In this document: positions 12,723-25,233 of the stretch, piece by piece | Numbering within the stretch: the first letter of the stretch is position 1 | Layout of the letters: each line of letters starts with the position of its first letter | Assembly: GCA_020152595.1 (NCBI GenBank) | Contig: JAIGNY010000327.1 | Coordinates: 251,001-315,000, forward strand | Direction: 5' to 3' | Length of the DNA stretch: 64,000 nucleotides | Source of the DNA: Chiridota heheva | Lineage: Eukaryota; Echinodermata; Holothuroidea; Apodida; Chiridotidae | Made by a program: the position numbers and the translations under genes | The notes under the pieces: generated by a model | The model's input: the letters and a program-made list of their open reading frames with translations, nothing else | Told to the model about the DNA's origin: nothing | The model's database searches: none

Positions 12723-14603
12723 CATACTGATCTGGTTTTTCTTCAATTGACTGCAATGATAACTGACTGTTTGTTTTCCCCTTTTAACTGAAGTTTGAGA
12801 TCGTCAAAAAAGAATTGTTGCACCACAACATTCCCGGATGTCCAAACTCGATAATTACCTAAAGAGCAGAACTAAATTTTGTTGATTATTCATGAGGCCA
12901 AAGTTCGATAAAATTGTTTACTTATTAGTTTAATCCATTAAAATGTGCATGAGTTGTTAGCCAATCAGCTGTATAACAACCATTCATAACAATATGTCAA
13001 CATAAACAATTAGGCCTACGAGTGACAGAAACTTTAAAGGTCCGACTGGAAAAACCTCCTTCACCAAAACAAGCATAAAGGATCTTCTAAAGTTCTAATT
13101 TTGTCTTTTTGAGCACTAAACAACTTTTAAAAAACTATGTGTAGGTCTAGGCCTATAAGAATTAAAGCAAAAAAGGTACATAACATGGTCAATACACATT
13201 AACCTTTATGTATGGAAAGTGTAGTAAACCCACTGTACACGCCACCAGTAGGCCTGTCAAAAAGTGTATTGTGGGATTATGACTAACGTTAATACCAACG
13301 TTAAGCCTAGGCTATAGTCAGATAGGCCTTAGTATGGTAGCCTACTGGTTAGCCTAACGTTACACCTGTCGCATCGGTGCGTTGCACTGCGGCGTTAAAC
13401 TTTAATACTCCCAACTTTTGTTCATCTTTTTTTCAGAATGACTGATAACACTGTCTTCGTGGTTAGTTCAATTTCCACGGCTTGATCCAAGGTACGTTAG
13501 TACCAAAGAATGTTGCAGACGTCCATTTCTCCATCTTGTTGTAGCAGTGTAGCCAACCACAATTTCATAACTTCATTAAGCTAGGTACGGTATGTTAGTA
13601 ACTGTTAGTTATTATACTTTACACATCCCTCAGTACGGTTGACACGCAGTAGACATTGGGATTGCCGTACGAGGGTTGTTATAGTTAGGTGCAATTCCTA
13701 GCCTATGTGTTTTTTTCTTTTTTAATTCACACGTTGTAGAAAATTGATGATTGAAAAATAACTTACTTTTTGGATATAGGCCTACTTATATCATTTAGTC
13801 TAATTAATACACTTTTCCAAAATCTTTACCTATTTAGCACCACAACGGGATATAAAGTTCCGAGAGTCTCTTCGGTTGGCGTGCATATCCTCTAGAAGGA
13901 TTTTTGCCGACTTTACCTATTCAGATTCATATTTTGGACGCCTTTTTCTTAGTCACCGTAGCACGTACATTTGATTAATTATACGTCTGCAAATAAGTTT
14001 TAGAATGTTCCACTAAACTGCAAGTTGATTTTTCGCTGACAACATTTTTTTTTTCTTCATATAATTATATTACTTTTGGTAAAAAAAAACTGTGTGCAAA
14101 AGCAAATAAATAAAACATCAAGAAATGCTTAGATGATATAAATGTACTTTTTTCCTCGAATAAGATAAAACATATTACCCCCGATAAAGTGTTATAGCCC
14201 CGATGGTAGCGTTTTGAACTTTGACCGTACTTTGGCGCGCTCGTCAGACGATTTTTACGGAAGGAAAAGTAGTCCAAAATACTGCGATAAAAATCATTGT
14301 GGCCGAAAAAAAAGTAAATTGGTTTCGTTTTCATTAAGATCTTAAAACTGAGATTTTCCTATACTTTTGACACCTCGTCTAAAACAGTTCAGGAAGGTAT
14401 AGGATTTTGTAGTACCCTCGGACGGCCAGCCATCACCAACGGCAGCCATACTAACACGGCTGGCATCAGTCCGACGGTGCTACGGGGAGTACTTGTTATT
14501 ACCCCCGTACGTATGTCCGACTGTTAATTGAGTGTGGAAAACTGTTCCTCAAAACATCGTGCAGTTATTCTGCATTAGGCAGGCTCATGATGAAAACAAG
14601 ATC

Positions 14604-15593
14604 GAGCGCTTGGTGTGGAGGGAAAGTGTGCCAGTTGGATATATTCTTGGTTAGTTGACAGGTCACAAAGAATTGTATGTTGAAGTATCTCCATGAAAGA
14701 AGGTTACAAGTGATGTTCCTCAGGGTTTTGTATTATGTCTGCTTCTTTTTTTGATGACACTAAGCTGTACAGGATTGTTGATTATGCTAGGGATTCTTCA
14801 CTTTAACTGATCTGAATAAGTTGGTGTATTGGTCCCAAACATGGCAGATGTCATTCAATGTTGATAAGTGCAAAGTTATTCATTTTGGTCAGAGCAATTT
14901 CGCGTTTGATTACTGCATGAATGGTTCAAATCTTGGTTGTATTAATCAAGAAAGGGATCTAGGTGTTGTCATTACTAGCAATCTGAAACCTTCTAAACAG
15001 TGTGCTTTCGCAGCTGCATGGGCAAATAGGATGCTTGGTCTGATTAGAAGAAATTGTTTGTTTTCTTGGTAGAGAGGTTGTCCTTAATTTGTATAAGCAA
15101 TGGATAAGTTCATTCTGGAGCAGGTTCAGCGAAGACTTATTCCCGAAGTAAGAAATTTCTCTTATGAATTTAGGTTTCGAATTCTTGGTTTGACCACGCT
15201 TGAGTTGGGAAGAGTAACGTGGCGATATGATTCAGGTTTCTAAGTTCCTATCTGGTACTGATGCTTTGACATGCTGTTATATCTTGCATGTTTCAGCTAA
15301 ACCTCATGTGACACGTGATAACAGTTTAAAGTTGACCAAGGAGTTCTCACAGATAAGCTATTCGGCGTTTTAGCTTTTCGCAAAGAGTTGTTAATGAGTG
15401 GAATGGTTTGCCTGAGTGGGTAGTTAGCTCCAATTCTATTCACAATTTCAAAGTCAAGATTGTTAAGTTCTTTACTAACTCTGGGCGTCTTTGATTGTGT
15501 GTGTGTGTGTGTGTGATGGTAATGGTGTTAGTTTGGGCTTTTTATGGGGTGACTATCCCTTCTTAGCCCATAATCTTGTTATGTTATGTTATT
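14604..15593 (+). mobile_element. CR1-like LINE copy 2, 5'-truncated
   Basis: Same family as copy 1 and highly similar over its whole length, without the hAT insertion. Readable parts include [29 protein letters not shown] and NLGCINQERDLGVVITS. There are internal deletions (most of the VPQG-FADD stretch is shortened), frame changes and a stop after LFSW. The 3' UTR carries a (GT)n run near 15499-15513, then CTTGTTATGTTATGTTATT. Homology begins at GAGCGCTTGGTGTGG, the same point where copy 1 begins. Confidence 0.85.
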
Positions 15594-15719
15594 CATTATC
15601 CATTATTGTGATTGGTTTACAGGTGAGCCATATTGATCCTATAACTGAAATCGAACTCCAGCATTGATTACCAATGAGGGTCCCATTTTTCGTCCAAAAG
15701 GAAAATCAACTAAGAGAGG

Positions 15720-15822
15720 CACAACCCCTCCCCCTCCTACCAAATAATAATAATCCCCCACCAAATAATAATAATCCCCCTCCCTTAATAATAATAATAA
15801 TAAATATAATAATAATAATACA
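15720..15822. repeat. (AAT)n-rich simple repeat
   Basis: Mixture of AATAATAATAAT runs with CCCCCTCCC-type spacers. On the minus strand it could be the (ATT)n tail of the adjacent Jockey-like LINE. Confidence 0.8.
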
Positions 15823-16281
15823 TTTTCTTCTCAGTTTTTTTTTATCAGAGTAGCCTGTTCATTCCGAGGACTGGTTTTACACAGGACCCTGCGCAAAATA
15901 AAACAACAAATTTAAATGTATAAGTACGAAAGAAAAAAAATAGAATATCAAACAAATATAAGTTATACAAATAGCATAAAAAGAAAACAAGTAAATATTT
16001 ATTTTAATAATCCCCCAATTTTTACCTTTCAACCATTAAGGAGGGTATCAAGCGGGAATTTGAAATCCTCTCACTCTTAGAGAAGGCAGTTTGCCCCCCG
16101 TATCCTACGCCTCTGGAGCTATAAAACCAACAACAACAATTAAATACACAACATTTACGGACAGACGCGGTAGTTACCTGCATTTTCCCATCAATTACCT
16201 GGGGTGACTGCCAGGTTCTGCTAAACACTAACGAGGATGATCAAATACATACAGACACACAAACAGTAAGATGAAAACAAG

Positions 16282-17490
16282 TCAGGAAAAGAATCGAACA
16301 AAGACATCTGGACGCGAAGCTAACCAAAACGGAGTGGGGGCCAAAGCGGTGTGGGGGCCAAAGCGGTGTGGGGGCCAAAGCGGTGTGGGGGCCAAAAGGT
16401 GAGGAGGGAAGAGACGACTGGGCAAAGAGCAGGGAGAAGAAAAAAATCTAGTCGGGAGGGATGACCAGGAAGGGGGGGAGAGGTAGAGGTTTAGGGGCGA
16501 AGGGTAACGGGAGGGTCCACTGTGAAGGTTTAACAGCTGGGTGAGGTGGGGTCGTTTGCGTTGATTATCATCACTGAGCTGGTTGTCCATGCGATGCTTG
16601 AACCTGTCTCTGAGAAGGGGGACGGTATCCCGGGAGTGAAGGTCGGGAAGACGAGTTCTGCAGGGAGTCGCAAAGGCAGTCAAAGGCACTTGTTCTGAAT
16701 GATTTGGAGTTTGGCAACGTGCTTAGAAGGAGCGTTGGAAATGGCTGGGAGGCAATATTCGAAGATAGGGCGAACGAAAGTTTTGTAGAGTGTGAGGAGA
16801 GATTTAGTAGAAGATAAGAGTTGAGGAAGAGACCTTACACAGTTGAGCGAGGCGACGACGGCCTTTGGAGTGAGAGGCCCTAATGTGGGTAAGCCAGGGG
16901 TTAAGGCGGAAATTGCTGGTGAAGGTGAACCCAAGGAAAGTGGCTTTGAAGGAGTGGGGTACAGGTTCACCATGGATACGGACCATAGGGAACCTCTTGG
17001 CATTAACAATCCTACGGTTGTAGAAGGGGAGGGAGCCCGTCTTCGAAGCGTTAATTTTGATTCTCCAGGTAGAGCACCAGTCGATGATGGTGTTGAGGTA
17101 GGATTGTACAGTACTCGCTGGGTGGGGCGAAAAACCTGGGACCACATAGCAATATCTTTAGCGAACTGAGAGAGAGACGAATGTTACCATGCTGAGCAGG
17201 CACGTCGTTAACGAAGATGTTGAATAGGATGGGGCTGAAAGTAGAGCCTTGGGGGACCCTTGCGTTGGGAGTGTAGGTGGTAGATCGGTACCCGAAAAAC
17301 TCAGAAAAAACAAGTCTGTTGGAGAAGAAAGAAGACAGGAGGCGTGTAAGAGGAGGGGGAAGGCTAGAGCGGGAGAGAGAAGCTTGTAGCGTAAACCATT
17401 GTGCCAAACTGCATCAAAAGCTTTTTCTACATCAAGGAAGAGAGCAAGAGAAGGAATGTTACGATTGAGGTAAGATGTATAATAACCCAA
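16282..17490 (-). mobile_element. Jockey-like LINE fragment (reverse transcriptase, C-terminal half)
   Basis: Minus-strand non-LTR retrotransposon of a different family from the CR1-like copies. Overlapping frames give FLDVEKAFDAVWHNGLRYKL, VPQGSTFSPILFNIFVNDVP, IDWCSTWRIKINASKTG, FVRPIFEYCLPAISNAP and RTRLPDLHSRDTVPLLRDRF in the expected order for Jockey-type elements. The parts lie in different frames, so there are at least three frame breaks and it is inactive. It is visibly richer in GC than its surroundings. Its 3' untranslated part may continue to about 15790, where an (ATT)n tail lies, but that boundary is a guess. The 5' end (ORF1, endonuclease) is missing. Confidence 0.8.
16330..16398. 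repeat. 17-bp minisatellite in the LINE tail
   Basis: Four tandem copies of GTGGGGGCCAAAGCGGT, the last diverged, within the 3' end of the Jockey-like LINE. It gives a repeated Pro-His-Thr-Ala-Leu-Ala-like translation on the minus strand with no evidence of function. Confidence 0.9.
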
Positions 17491-18246
17491 AAGGACAGCT
17501 AATATGACACATTAAATGTTTCAAAGTGGTTTCTACTATGTCTATCCTATTCACATGATTATCAATTGAATCCTCCAATTCCCAAATGGCCATTTTGTAG
17601 TGTAATCTATTGGACATTTATTCACAACTGCTCAACTGAAACCCCTATGGAAAGATCAAACAATTTATTTTCAAGCGGTCCATGTGTCTGCCCAAGCAGT
17701 AAATAAAAAAATCTTAATGTGGAATGGTTATTTCACCAGTATAACGCCGGAACTAATACCATGCTTATTACGTAATTACTGAAACCTATCACAGGCAAAT
17801 CTTGTTAAGACTTAATTGATACAAGTGGGCGAAAAGAAGTACTATTGACTACAGAATGCTAAACTCATTGATTTGTAACCAACGGATTACCGTTAAAAAA
17901 GTCAGTTTTTGATGAACCGTTAAGAAGGCTTATGCAATTGATGAAAAGGTCGTAGTGCATTGTTGAGTTCTACAAAACATGAACTGATGAATGTTTTCAC
18001 GATTGCTCTTCATTCCGTACACGTAATAATGGGATTTTGGTAAGTTACACCCTTGTCCAACTGTCCAAGGATATCAAAGCCCGTGCGGGATGTCAAGCTT
18101 AATAAATTCACCTCAGATAAAAACTAAATGACTACTTCATCTTTATTATTAATTCAAGACAGCTATTGATATAGTTCTGGTGATATCCCTTCTTACACAA
18201 TGTGATCGTCTATCAAACAAGTTTCTTCTCTCTCTTCAATAATTAA

Positions 18247-18829
18247 AGGAGACATAAAGTTTGATACAATCATTATTTCATATGATAGAGGAAAAAAATC
18301 TTAACCAACTGCCAAAAACAGCAAGTCAAAATCTTATTCCTAAATCAAGTAATTCATGTTTGAAATCGACACATGGGGCTGCCATTTTGTTCAATTCTGT
18401 ATTGAAATATTGTGCATGATGACATAATTTCCCCAATTTGGACATAAGGATTATAATGTATTTCTTTATAAATGCGATTACATTTTTTACTCCAAAATGA
18501 TGTGAAACAGCATGTTTTGATAATTTCATGTGTACACAAAAATTTCCTTGACCCTTTACAAAAGAATAAGCTAGAAAACTTGAGGTAGATTATAAAGAAA
18601 TACAAAGCATTCCAATATCCTGCTGGGCTGATGACATAAATAGTAATTGGCATGTTTTAAATTCAAAATGGCGGCTCCCATGGTACTATTAAGTAGTAGC
18701 ATGAAAGTGTTTAATAATTACAAAAACTGTGTTGGATAACTTCGTAGGTTATGAAACTTAGTCAGAAATCAAGTTTGTTATTTTCAATTCTATCATGAAA
18801 TAAGGATTATGTCAGACTTAATGTCTCAT
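18247..18829. mobile_element. TTAA-flanked MITE 1 (TTAAAGG ends)
   Basis: 583-bp element between TTAA sites (18243-18246 and 18830-18833). Ends are TTAAAGGAGACATAAAG and, reverse-complemented, TTAAATGAGACATTAAG, continuing into imperfect inverted arms that share words such as TTATTTCAT-ATGATAG and TGGC(A/G)GC with CCATTTTG. No transposase. TTAAAGG ends with TTAA duplication are typical of the T2 MITEs of Xenopus, related to Kolobok/piggyBac-type transposons; the assignment here rests only on the ends. Confidence 0.75.
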
Positions 18830-19047
18830 TTAATCCTTCCAACATGTCCAAACATTGATGAAATATACGTCGTTTATATCATTATGTTCTATCAGTCTAT
18901 CCAACATTTTTACGAAAAATTATTTTAAAGAAGTATATTTTTCTCTTGTGTCTAATCATTAAAGGTCTTTATTGATCATCCATCCGACGTGACGTCGATC
19001 CATCTCAGGCAAACACTCCATTCATAGGTGATAAGTAATTGTCTTAC

Positions 19048-19103
19048 CTGTTTCGACATGGAATCAACCAACCGAACGTATAGGTCCTGATCCTGCCGAA
19101 CTC
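19048..19103 (-). CDS. EBF: EBF/COE coding exon 4 (DNA-binding domain)
   Basis: A 56-nt exon with acceptor TTCGCAG and donor GTAAGA. Two bases complete the Gly codon begun in exon 3; 18 codons follow: VRQDQDLYVRLVDSMSKQ. Human EBF1 has IRTEQDFYVRLIDSMTKQ, so the YVRL-DSM-KQ core is conserved with conservative changes around it. It exits in phase 0 after a CAG Gln codon, joining exon 5 without frame loss. A repeat with weak hAT-like ends (19216-19360) sits about 110 bp upstream of the acceptor. Confidence 0.95.
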
Positions 19104-19215
19104 CTGCGAAAAAGAAAAAAAAACACCGTTCTTTAACCATCGCTCTCAGAACGTCTCAAATTTTATATTCCCCTCTAAAACTTTATTCCACTTCAATTTC
19201 TAACAATTACACAAG

Positions 19216-19360
19216 CAGGGGCGCAAACATAGTGGGCAAATTAACCCTATATGAGCCTGGGGCAAATTTTGGCTTCGCACAATGACCATGCGATGTTTTC
19301 ATAGAGAAGAAAAGGCGGACACATTCCTCACGGGCCCCAAAGATCATAGTTTCGTCACTG
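19216..19360. mobile_element. Possible short hAT-like MITE
   Basis: Ends CAGGGGCGCAAACATAGT and, reverse-complemented, CAGTGACGAAACTATGAT share about two thirds of bases and begin with CAG, but the flanking 8 bases do not match. It may be an old insertion or chance. It lies about 110 bp from the acceptor of exon 4. Confidence 0.35.
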
Positions 19361-19686
19361 ACTGACTCATGCTGAAGTTACATTAAAATTATTTTTAAAA
19401 CGGTACAATTCACTGTATGAGATAAACTCCTTCCATCATCGCCCCAAAACTAATGATATTTAACATTTTTTTTCTTTTTCTTTTCCATCTGTCAATATCT
19501 CCGATACAATTAAATTTCCCTTAATGCGCCGGGAAAAGTTATAGACTGTGTATACAATTTGTATCAAACTTGTAATGTAATTTATTGCAATGAACTCATT
19601 AAAGTTGTTGGAAATCGATCAATATCGTGACACTAATTATTGATTCATCATATACTGAACCAGAAATACATCAAATGCCAGACTGC

Positions 19687-21512
19687 CAGAGGCGGCTGAA
19701 GATGTTTGAATCTGATGCGAAAGGGAAGGGGCGGGGGTCGGGGGAGGATCTGAGGGGCACTTTCCAAGTGTCGTATTTTCAAAGCATGTCGCACAGCATT
19801 AGCTTTAAGGGGAGCCCCCCTTCCCCCCTCCTTCTGGAAAATTTATAAACTTTTATAGGTTCGAAAATTACTGAGTGACCCATTTTCCCTGTTAAAAATG
19901 TACAGCTTCAAAAATTCAAGACATTTTGGTCCAAAATTTGGTAAAATAGAACAAATTTATACCATAATCTACAAAAATTTGAATATTTATAAATCATAAG
20001 TCTTGATAATCGGAAGGAATTAGACTAATAGATCATGATTAGCCAATTGTATTGGTCATGAATCGGAATATATTTAATGTCTAAAATAATCTGAAAAGCA
20101 AAGAAAGGGTTCTAGATTATTATTCAGGACGCCATAATTTTCTTGCTGAGAATAAATGTAACTCGGTATATGAGAATAAATTAGACCAGATGGCCCAACT
20201 TCACAACCAGTCTTCATCGAGTGAGTAGCAGAACCCAAATTAAAGGCGCATTAGTCTTCATCGAATGAGTGGTAGAACCCAAATTAAAGGCGCATCAGTC
20301 TTCATCGAATGAGTGGTAGAACCCAAATTAAAGGCGCATCAGTCTTCATCGAATGAGTGGTAGAACCCAAATTAAAGGCGCATCAGTCTTCATCGAATGA
20401 GTGGTAGAACCCAAATTAAAGACGCATCAGTCTTCATCGAATGAGTGGTAGAACCCAAATTAAACGCGCATCAGTCTTCATCGAATGAGTGGTAGAACCC
20501 AAATTAAAGGCGCATTAGTCTCATCGAATGAGTGGTAGAACCCAAATTAAAGGCGCATCAGTCTTCATCGAATGAGTAGTAGAACCCAAATTAAAGGCGC
20601 ATCAGTCTTCATTGAATAAGTAGTAGAACCCAAATTAAAGGCGCATCAGTCTTCATCGAATGAGTGGCAGGGCTCAAATTAAAGGTGCATCAGTCTTCAT
20701 CGAATGAGTGGCAGAACCCAAATTAAAGCGCATCAGTCTTCATCGAATGAGTGGCAGAGCTCAAATTAAAAGTGCATCAGTCGATGCACGAGTGAAATTT
20801 GTGGTTATTTGCTTGATGTTTATGCTACACCCTTCATTCTGTCAATTATAATCAAGGTAATTTAAAAATATTTTGATATTTTAAATGAAACTTGTTTATC
20901 TCTGTAAAGCGGCAACTTTTAATCTTTAGGAAGAAGATCGTAGAGGGCACTTTAGTTTAGGTCATGACAATGGCCCGGGTCCAAAATTAAGTTTGCCCTG
21001 CACTGCTGTATGGCCCATTTCAAAGATGCCCCTCTAGAGAAATTTGGGATGGTTCCACACATATAAAAGCCCTATTTTAAAGAGTTTTTACAGATTATAA
21101 GCTGGGAAAACAAAAGTAAGCAGAAGTAAAGGTCTTTCAAGTATAATAAAGTCCAATAGGTAGTAGGGCGGCTGGGCCGCCATTTTTGTTTTTAGGGGAA
21201 ATTCAGAATAGTGTGTGAGCGCGAAGCCAGTGATATTTAAAAAAATCGGTCTTTTTAGGGAGTTTATTTGTGTTACTTTCTTTTATAAAAAAAAAAAGAT
21301 CGGATAGATAGTCTTTGAATAAAACGGTTTTTAATATTTGAAAGGGCACTTCATTCTCTATAAAGGGCGCTTGTCCTCTTTGAAAAGACCCTATTCCATT
21401 CGAAAAAGGGCACTTTTCTCTCAGAAAATGGGAACTTTTCCTCTCTGAAAAAGGGTACTTTTTAAACTTTTGAGAAAAGTGGAGGCACGTGCCCTTGGTT
21501 CCGCCGCCTATG
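19687..21512. mobile_element. 1.8-kb non-autonomous element, copy 1, with internal minisatellites
   Basis: Recognised because its interior matches, in reverse orientation, 61120-62319. Shared words include GGTCCAAAATT, TCGGAAGGAATTAGACT, GTCTAAAATAAT, AATGTAACTCGG, CATGACAATG, GGCCCGGGTCCAAA, TATGGCCCATT and TTTTAAAGAGTTTTTACA. Ends look like inverted repeats, CAGAGGCGGCTGAA and (reverse-complemented) CATAGGCGGCGGAACC, so a cut-and-paste element is likely, perhaps hAT-like, but no target duplication is visible. It contains about 13 copies of a 44-bp unit, then near 21340-21470 a CT-rich degenerate repeat. No transposase frame. Confidence 0.7.
20209..20779. repeat. 44-bp minisatellite, about 13 copies
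   Basis: Tandem copies of a unit beginning AGTCTTCATCGAATGAGTGG and ending AAATTAAAGGCGCATC. Units in the middle are nearly identical while first and last are more diverged, the usual sign of expansion by unequal exchange or slippage. It lies inside the 1.8-kb element; the other copy at 61.8 kb has the corresponding sequence once only. Confidence 0.95.
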
Positions 21513-21638
21513 TTAACAGTAGGAGAAATGACCCAAGATTGAAAACTGCACGTTGTTTTTATCTTATACCGGCGCACATGTATTGGAGGAGTGAAACTGA
21601 CAGGAAACTTACAACACCCTTGTCTTTTTTATGTCGTA

Positions 21639-21894
21639 CAGGCCCGTAACCAGGACTTTTCGTAAGGGGGAGAGGAAAGCACAAGCACTTAATGATGGAG
21701 CATTTAATTGGCCAAATTCTCCATATACCCTTGTGTTACATTTTTGTTTGATTTTTCGTAAAGGGGGCTACACCTTCACAAGAGAGGGGCATATACCTTC
21801 ACAAGGGAGGGGCATATACCTTCACAAGGGAGGGGCATATACCTTCACAGGGGAGGGGGAATGGCACACGTGTCCCATGCTGGCTACGGCCCTG
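21639..21894. mobile_element. hAT-like MITE with exact 8-bp target duplication
   Basis: 256-bp element flanked by ATGTCGTA on both sides (21631-21638 and 21895-21902). Ends CAGGCCCGTAACCAGGA and, reverse-complemented, CAGGGCCGTAGCCAGCAT match hAT-type inverted repeats. Its middle (about 21770-21852) holds four copies of a 24-bp unit, ACCTTCACAAGGGAGGGG plus CATAT. No coding capacity. Confidence 0.87.
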
Positions 21895-23370
21895 ATGTCG
21901 TACTTCATTTCATTAACCTGCGTCTTCTCCTTTTCCTTCCGTAAGCTGGTAGGTTTATTCTCCTCTTATCCATTTCTTATTCGCCTGCACCCTCCCCACT
22001 CCACTTCTCTGTTACCCATATTAGGCGACCGCACCACTGCCAATCTCGCAAGCCACTCCACTTTCCTCGTGAGGTTTTGAATCTGTATACTATTTCAACA
22101 GGTTGATGGTCTGATGGTGCTACCTCCACATCGCACCTCTTTTCAGTCATGTCATATCACGCAACCTAGGTGTCGCCTTCCCATTTAGGGCGGTAAGGGT
22201 GCAGGGAGGGGAAGCTAGGAGACATTACTGTGAGGAGCAAGACAATTCTCCCGTGCAGCACTGTGAGGAATAGTGGGTACAACTACTTATCTGTTTGGGA
22301 TTAAATCTAATGAATGTGTTCATCCACTGTGCATCCAAAATGGAGTCATCCAATAAAGAAAACAAATCGAACATTTACGCTCAATTGCGGTAAACTTAGT
22401 TTATTGCGTACAAACATTCGTCAGCTATTTAGGCCTATATAGTTTCCACAAAGACTGTCCACGTATATGATGATTTGTGAGTACATGGAGTACGGCCATT
22501 TCTGTCCTCGTACAAACTTAGATAAGTCGTACAACACATGGGCGCGTTTCCTTTCTCCTATTCTCGTGATGAATATGTGGGGTACATTGCTCATAACACC
22601 AAGAGAAGAAAAAATGTATGATCCATCGTGTAACACAATCCAATGTTATACACCATGTTGGGCGCCATTGTTAGTTCTAAACACAAGGTTACTGATTGTT
22701 GTTAATTATCAGGAATACAACCAATAAATTATATAAATAGTTTATTACATTCATCATTGCGATTAGCTGCATGCAATTTTCCGATGCATTACGTCATTTC
22801 ATACCTATCAGCCTGATAAAATAATCGGCATGTATCTTTGAATTAACGGTACAAGGCGTGTTTTATCCTGTCTGCTATCTAAGAAAATTCACTTAGACTT
22901 TACGCAGCAAATTCTTGCGAATTTTGTGAGGTATAAGTAAATTGAAGAAATTGAGCAAGCGTATCAACACTTAATGATAGCAACGCGTGAACTTATATCT
23001 ATGGCAGGCGGTCGATACACGGAAGTAATGAGGCATAGGCGTGAGGTGCGATATTGGCGGGAATGATAAGCATAGGCTTTATTTTGTCGATGAAGTTTTT
23101 TCTTTCCTCATACATCCTTGACGAGGGTTTAGGAAGATGACGATTTCAAATACGACATGCAACATATGGTTAATAACAAGGGTGACGTTTCTAGTTCGAG
23201 CCTCGCTTGTTTCTCGTTTTTTGATGAAATTATCACAATCAATACGATTACTCAATCGTTCGTTTGTACATGCTTTATTCATTTAATGTTGTGTACAATT
23301 CACTCAGTATCAGCTGCTTTGTCGATTGATATTCGAATATGATGAAATATAACAATAAATTTGAATGATC

Positions 23371-23513
23371 CAGGCCCATAGCCAGGATTTTGTATGGGGG
23401 GTGCGTTTCCTGAAGTTGACCAACTTTTTATGTGATGTTACAACGTTGTTTACCTTATCGATCAGTAGGAGGGGGACGAATGCACCCGTTGCACCCCCAG
23501 CATACTGGCATGT
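23371..23513. mobile_element. Decayed hAT-like MITE
   Basis: Left end CAGGCCCATAGCCAGGATTT is almost the same as that of the element at 21639. The right end, CCCCCAGCATACTGGCAT, fits the family until the last few bases, which are altered, so no clear duplication can be read. Confidence 0.45.
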
Positions 23514-24950
23514 GATCCTTGTGTTAATCGGGAGGGGGCACGTGCGCATAACACAATATACACTATTCCATCGCGCTTGCTTACTCTTTCCGTATGTGCG
23601 AAAATAGCAATTATAAGTTAAAATTTAATGTAAATATCATATTCCACAAAGGTCACAATTCTTTATGTCATGTTTCAAAATAAATCCAATTTTTTCTCGA
23701 AATTCAACAAAACAGACTATGAGCAATCTGTTTTTTTAATTTCTCAACAGGCGACGATGAATTTCAAATGGCAGAGATTAAAAGTTTTAAATAACTATTT
23801 ACTATCCGTCTCCAAAATTTCAGGATACCCACTAAAATTTTGGACAATGCAGAGCGGAAAATGAAAAACCCCATACGTTTAGTGTGGGCTCGTGCAATGT
23901 GTAGGCTCATGCGATGACGTAATACATAAGATTACCTTATTTATTAGGGTAATTCAAAGTACTTTGTTGCAAGTCAAAATATAATGTAAATCATCTAACA
24001 ATCTCACACTCTAAGAAAAAAGGTTTTAGCTTGTCATGTTTTTGGAACCTTCTCGGGTTGTTCAAAAATTATTTCTAAGAGTTACTTGGAAAAGGTTCTT
24101 ATTTAATACAGTATTTGGAACCATCTCTTATCTATAACCAGTTTTTTTTAAACTGTACGTCGTTTTTCTAAACAAATCCTTTTTTACCTTAAAATTCATG
24201 TCTGTACAACGCGCTCAAAGTCTTACACCATTCACTTTCTGTTTGGCGAATTCATAGCTCACTTCTTCCGAAAACCTTTTTTTACAAGCTAGCTATCTAT
24301 TTTCAATTCCTACCTATCAGCCTATACATGCGTTTTAGCCTCATTGCTTACTGTGAAAACACAGGAGGCGCTAAATGCCGATCTAAGAGCACCTTCGGGA
24401 TTTCTTCGTATGTTTAGCGTACTATTCCGCAGGATTGATTTAGGTTGCTGAAACGTGAAATAGAGTAAGTCTCCTAGTGGTAAATAATTGATAAAATAGT
24501 CTTAAAGCTTGGTGTGGTTAGAAATATTGGTCGGTGACATTCATATGAATAACTTTTGTTTTGTTTTATAGAGCAGAGCATTTAATGAATATTCATTTCG
24601 TTATTGTACCAATCGCGGTGAAAGGTGAAACGGCCATAAATGTGTAGATTTAGCTGTCATACCTACATATTTTTGCTTGGCTGTTCTAGTTTCCATTCAG
24701 GGAAAGTTGACGACATGATTTTGAAAACTTAAAAATAAATACATTTACGACATTATGATATCAGAATTCTTCCATCATAAAATGTGTCAGCTTGTGATAA
24801 AAAAAAAAAAAGTTAACATCATAACAGTGTTTCTATTATCAGGTTATAGGTCATGGAACGCCCCACTCTTCCTTCTCCGCCGCCCTGTATTCCCATTAGC
24901 CATTTTCTCTTTGGAAATTAAATAACTATTTACATGTTTCTCTTTGTATT

Positions 24951-25233
24951 AACAGTGGTCACAGTTTGAGGTTGACCAAAGAGTTCTCACGGATTAGCTT
25001 TTCGCAAAGATTTGTTAATGAGTGGAATGGTGTCAAGTTGCCATGAGTGGGTAGCTTGCTCCAATTCTGTTCACAATATCAAAGTCAACATTGATAAGTT
25101 CTTTACTAACGCTGGGTGTCTTTGATTTTTTCTGTATTTGTTCTTTTGTGGGGTGGTGGTGGTGTTAGTTGTTTTTGTGTGTGTGTGGGGGTGACTATAA
25201 CCCTTCTTAGCCAGTCATCTTGTTGTGTTATGT
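24951..25233 (+). mobile_element. CR1-like LINE copy 3, 3' end only
   Basis: About 280 bp matching the 3' end of copies 1 and 2: GTTGACCAAAGAGTTCTCAC, GCTTTTCGCAAAGA, GTTAATGAGTGGAATGG, a GT-rich stretch and a TCTTGTTGTGTTATG end. Strongly 5'-truncated, non-coding, and antisense to the host gene in intron 3 close to exon 3. Confidence 0.8.

Noticed and set aside
13032-13060. TTAAAGGTCCGACTGG, resembling a TTAA-type MITE end (similar words near 30173, 39820 and 47817)
   Set aside because: No partner end in inverted orientation was found within a few kilobases.
20209-20779. CRISPR-like array
   Set aside because: Units are contiguous without unique spacers and lie in an animal transposon copy; it is a minisatellite.
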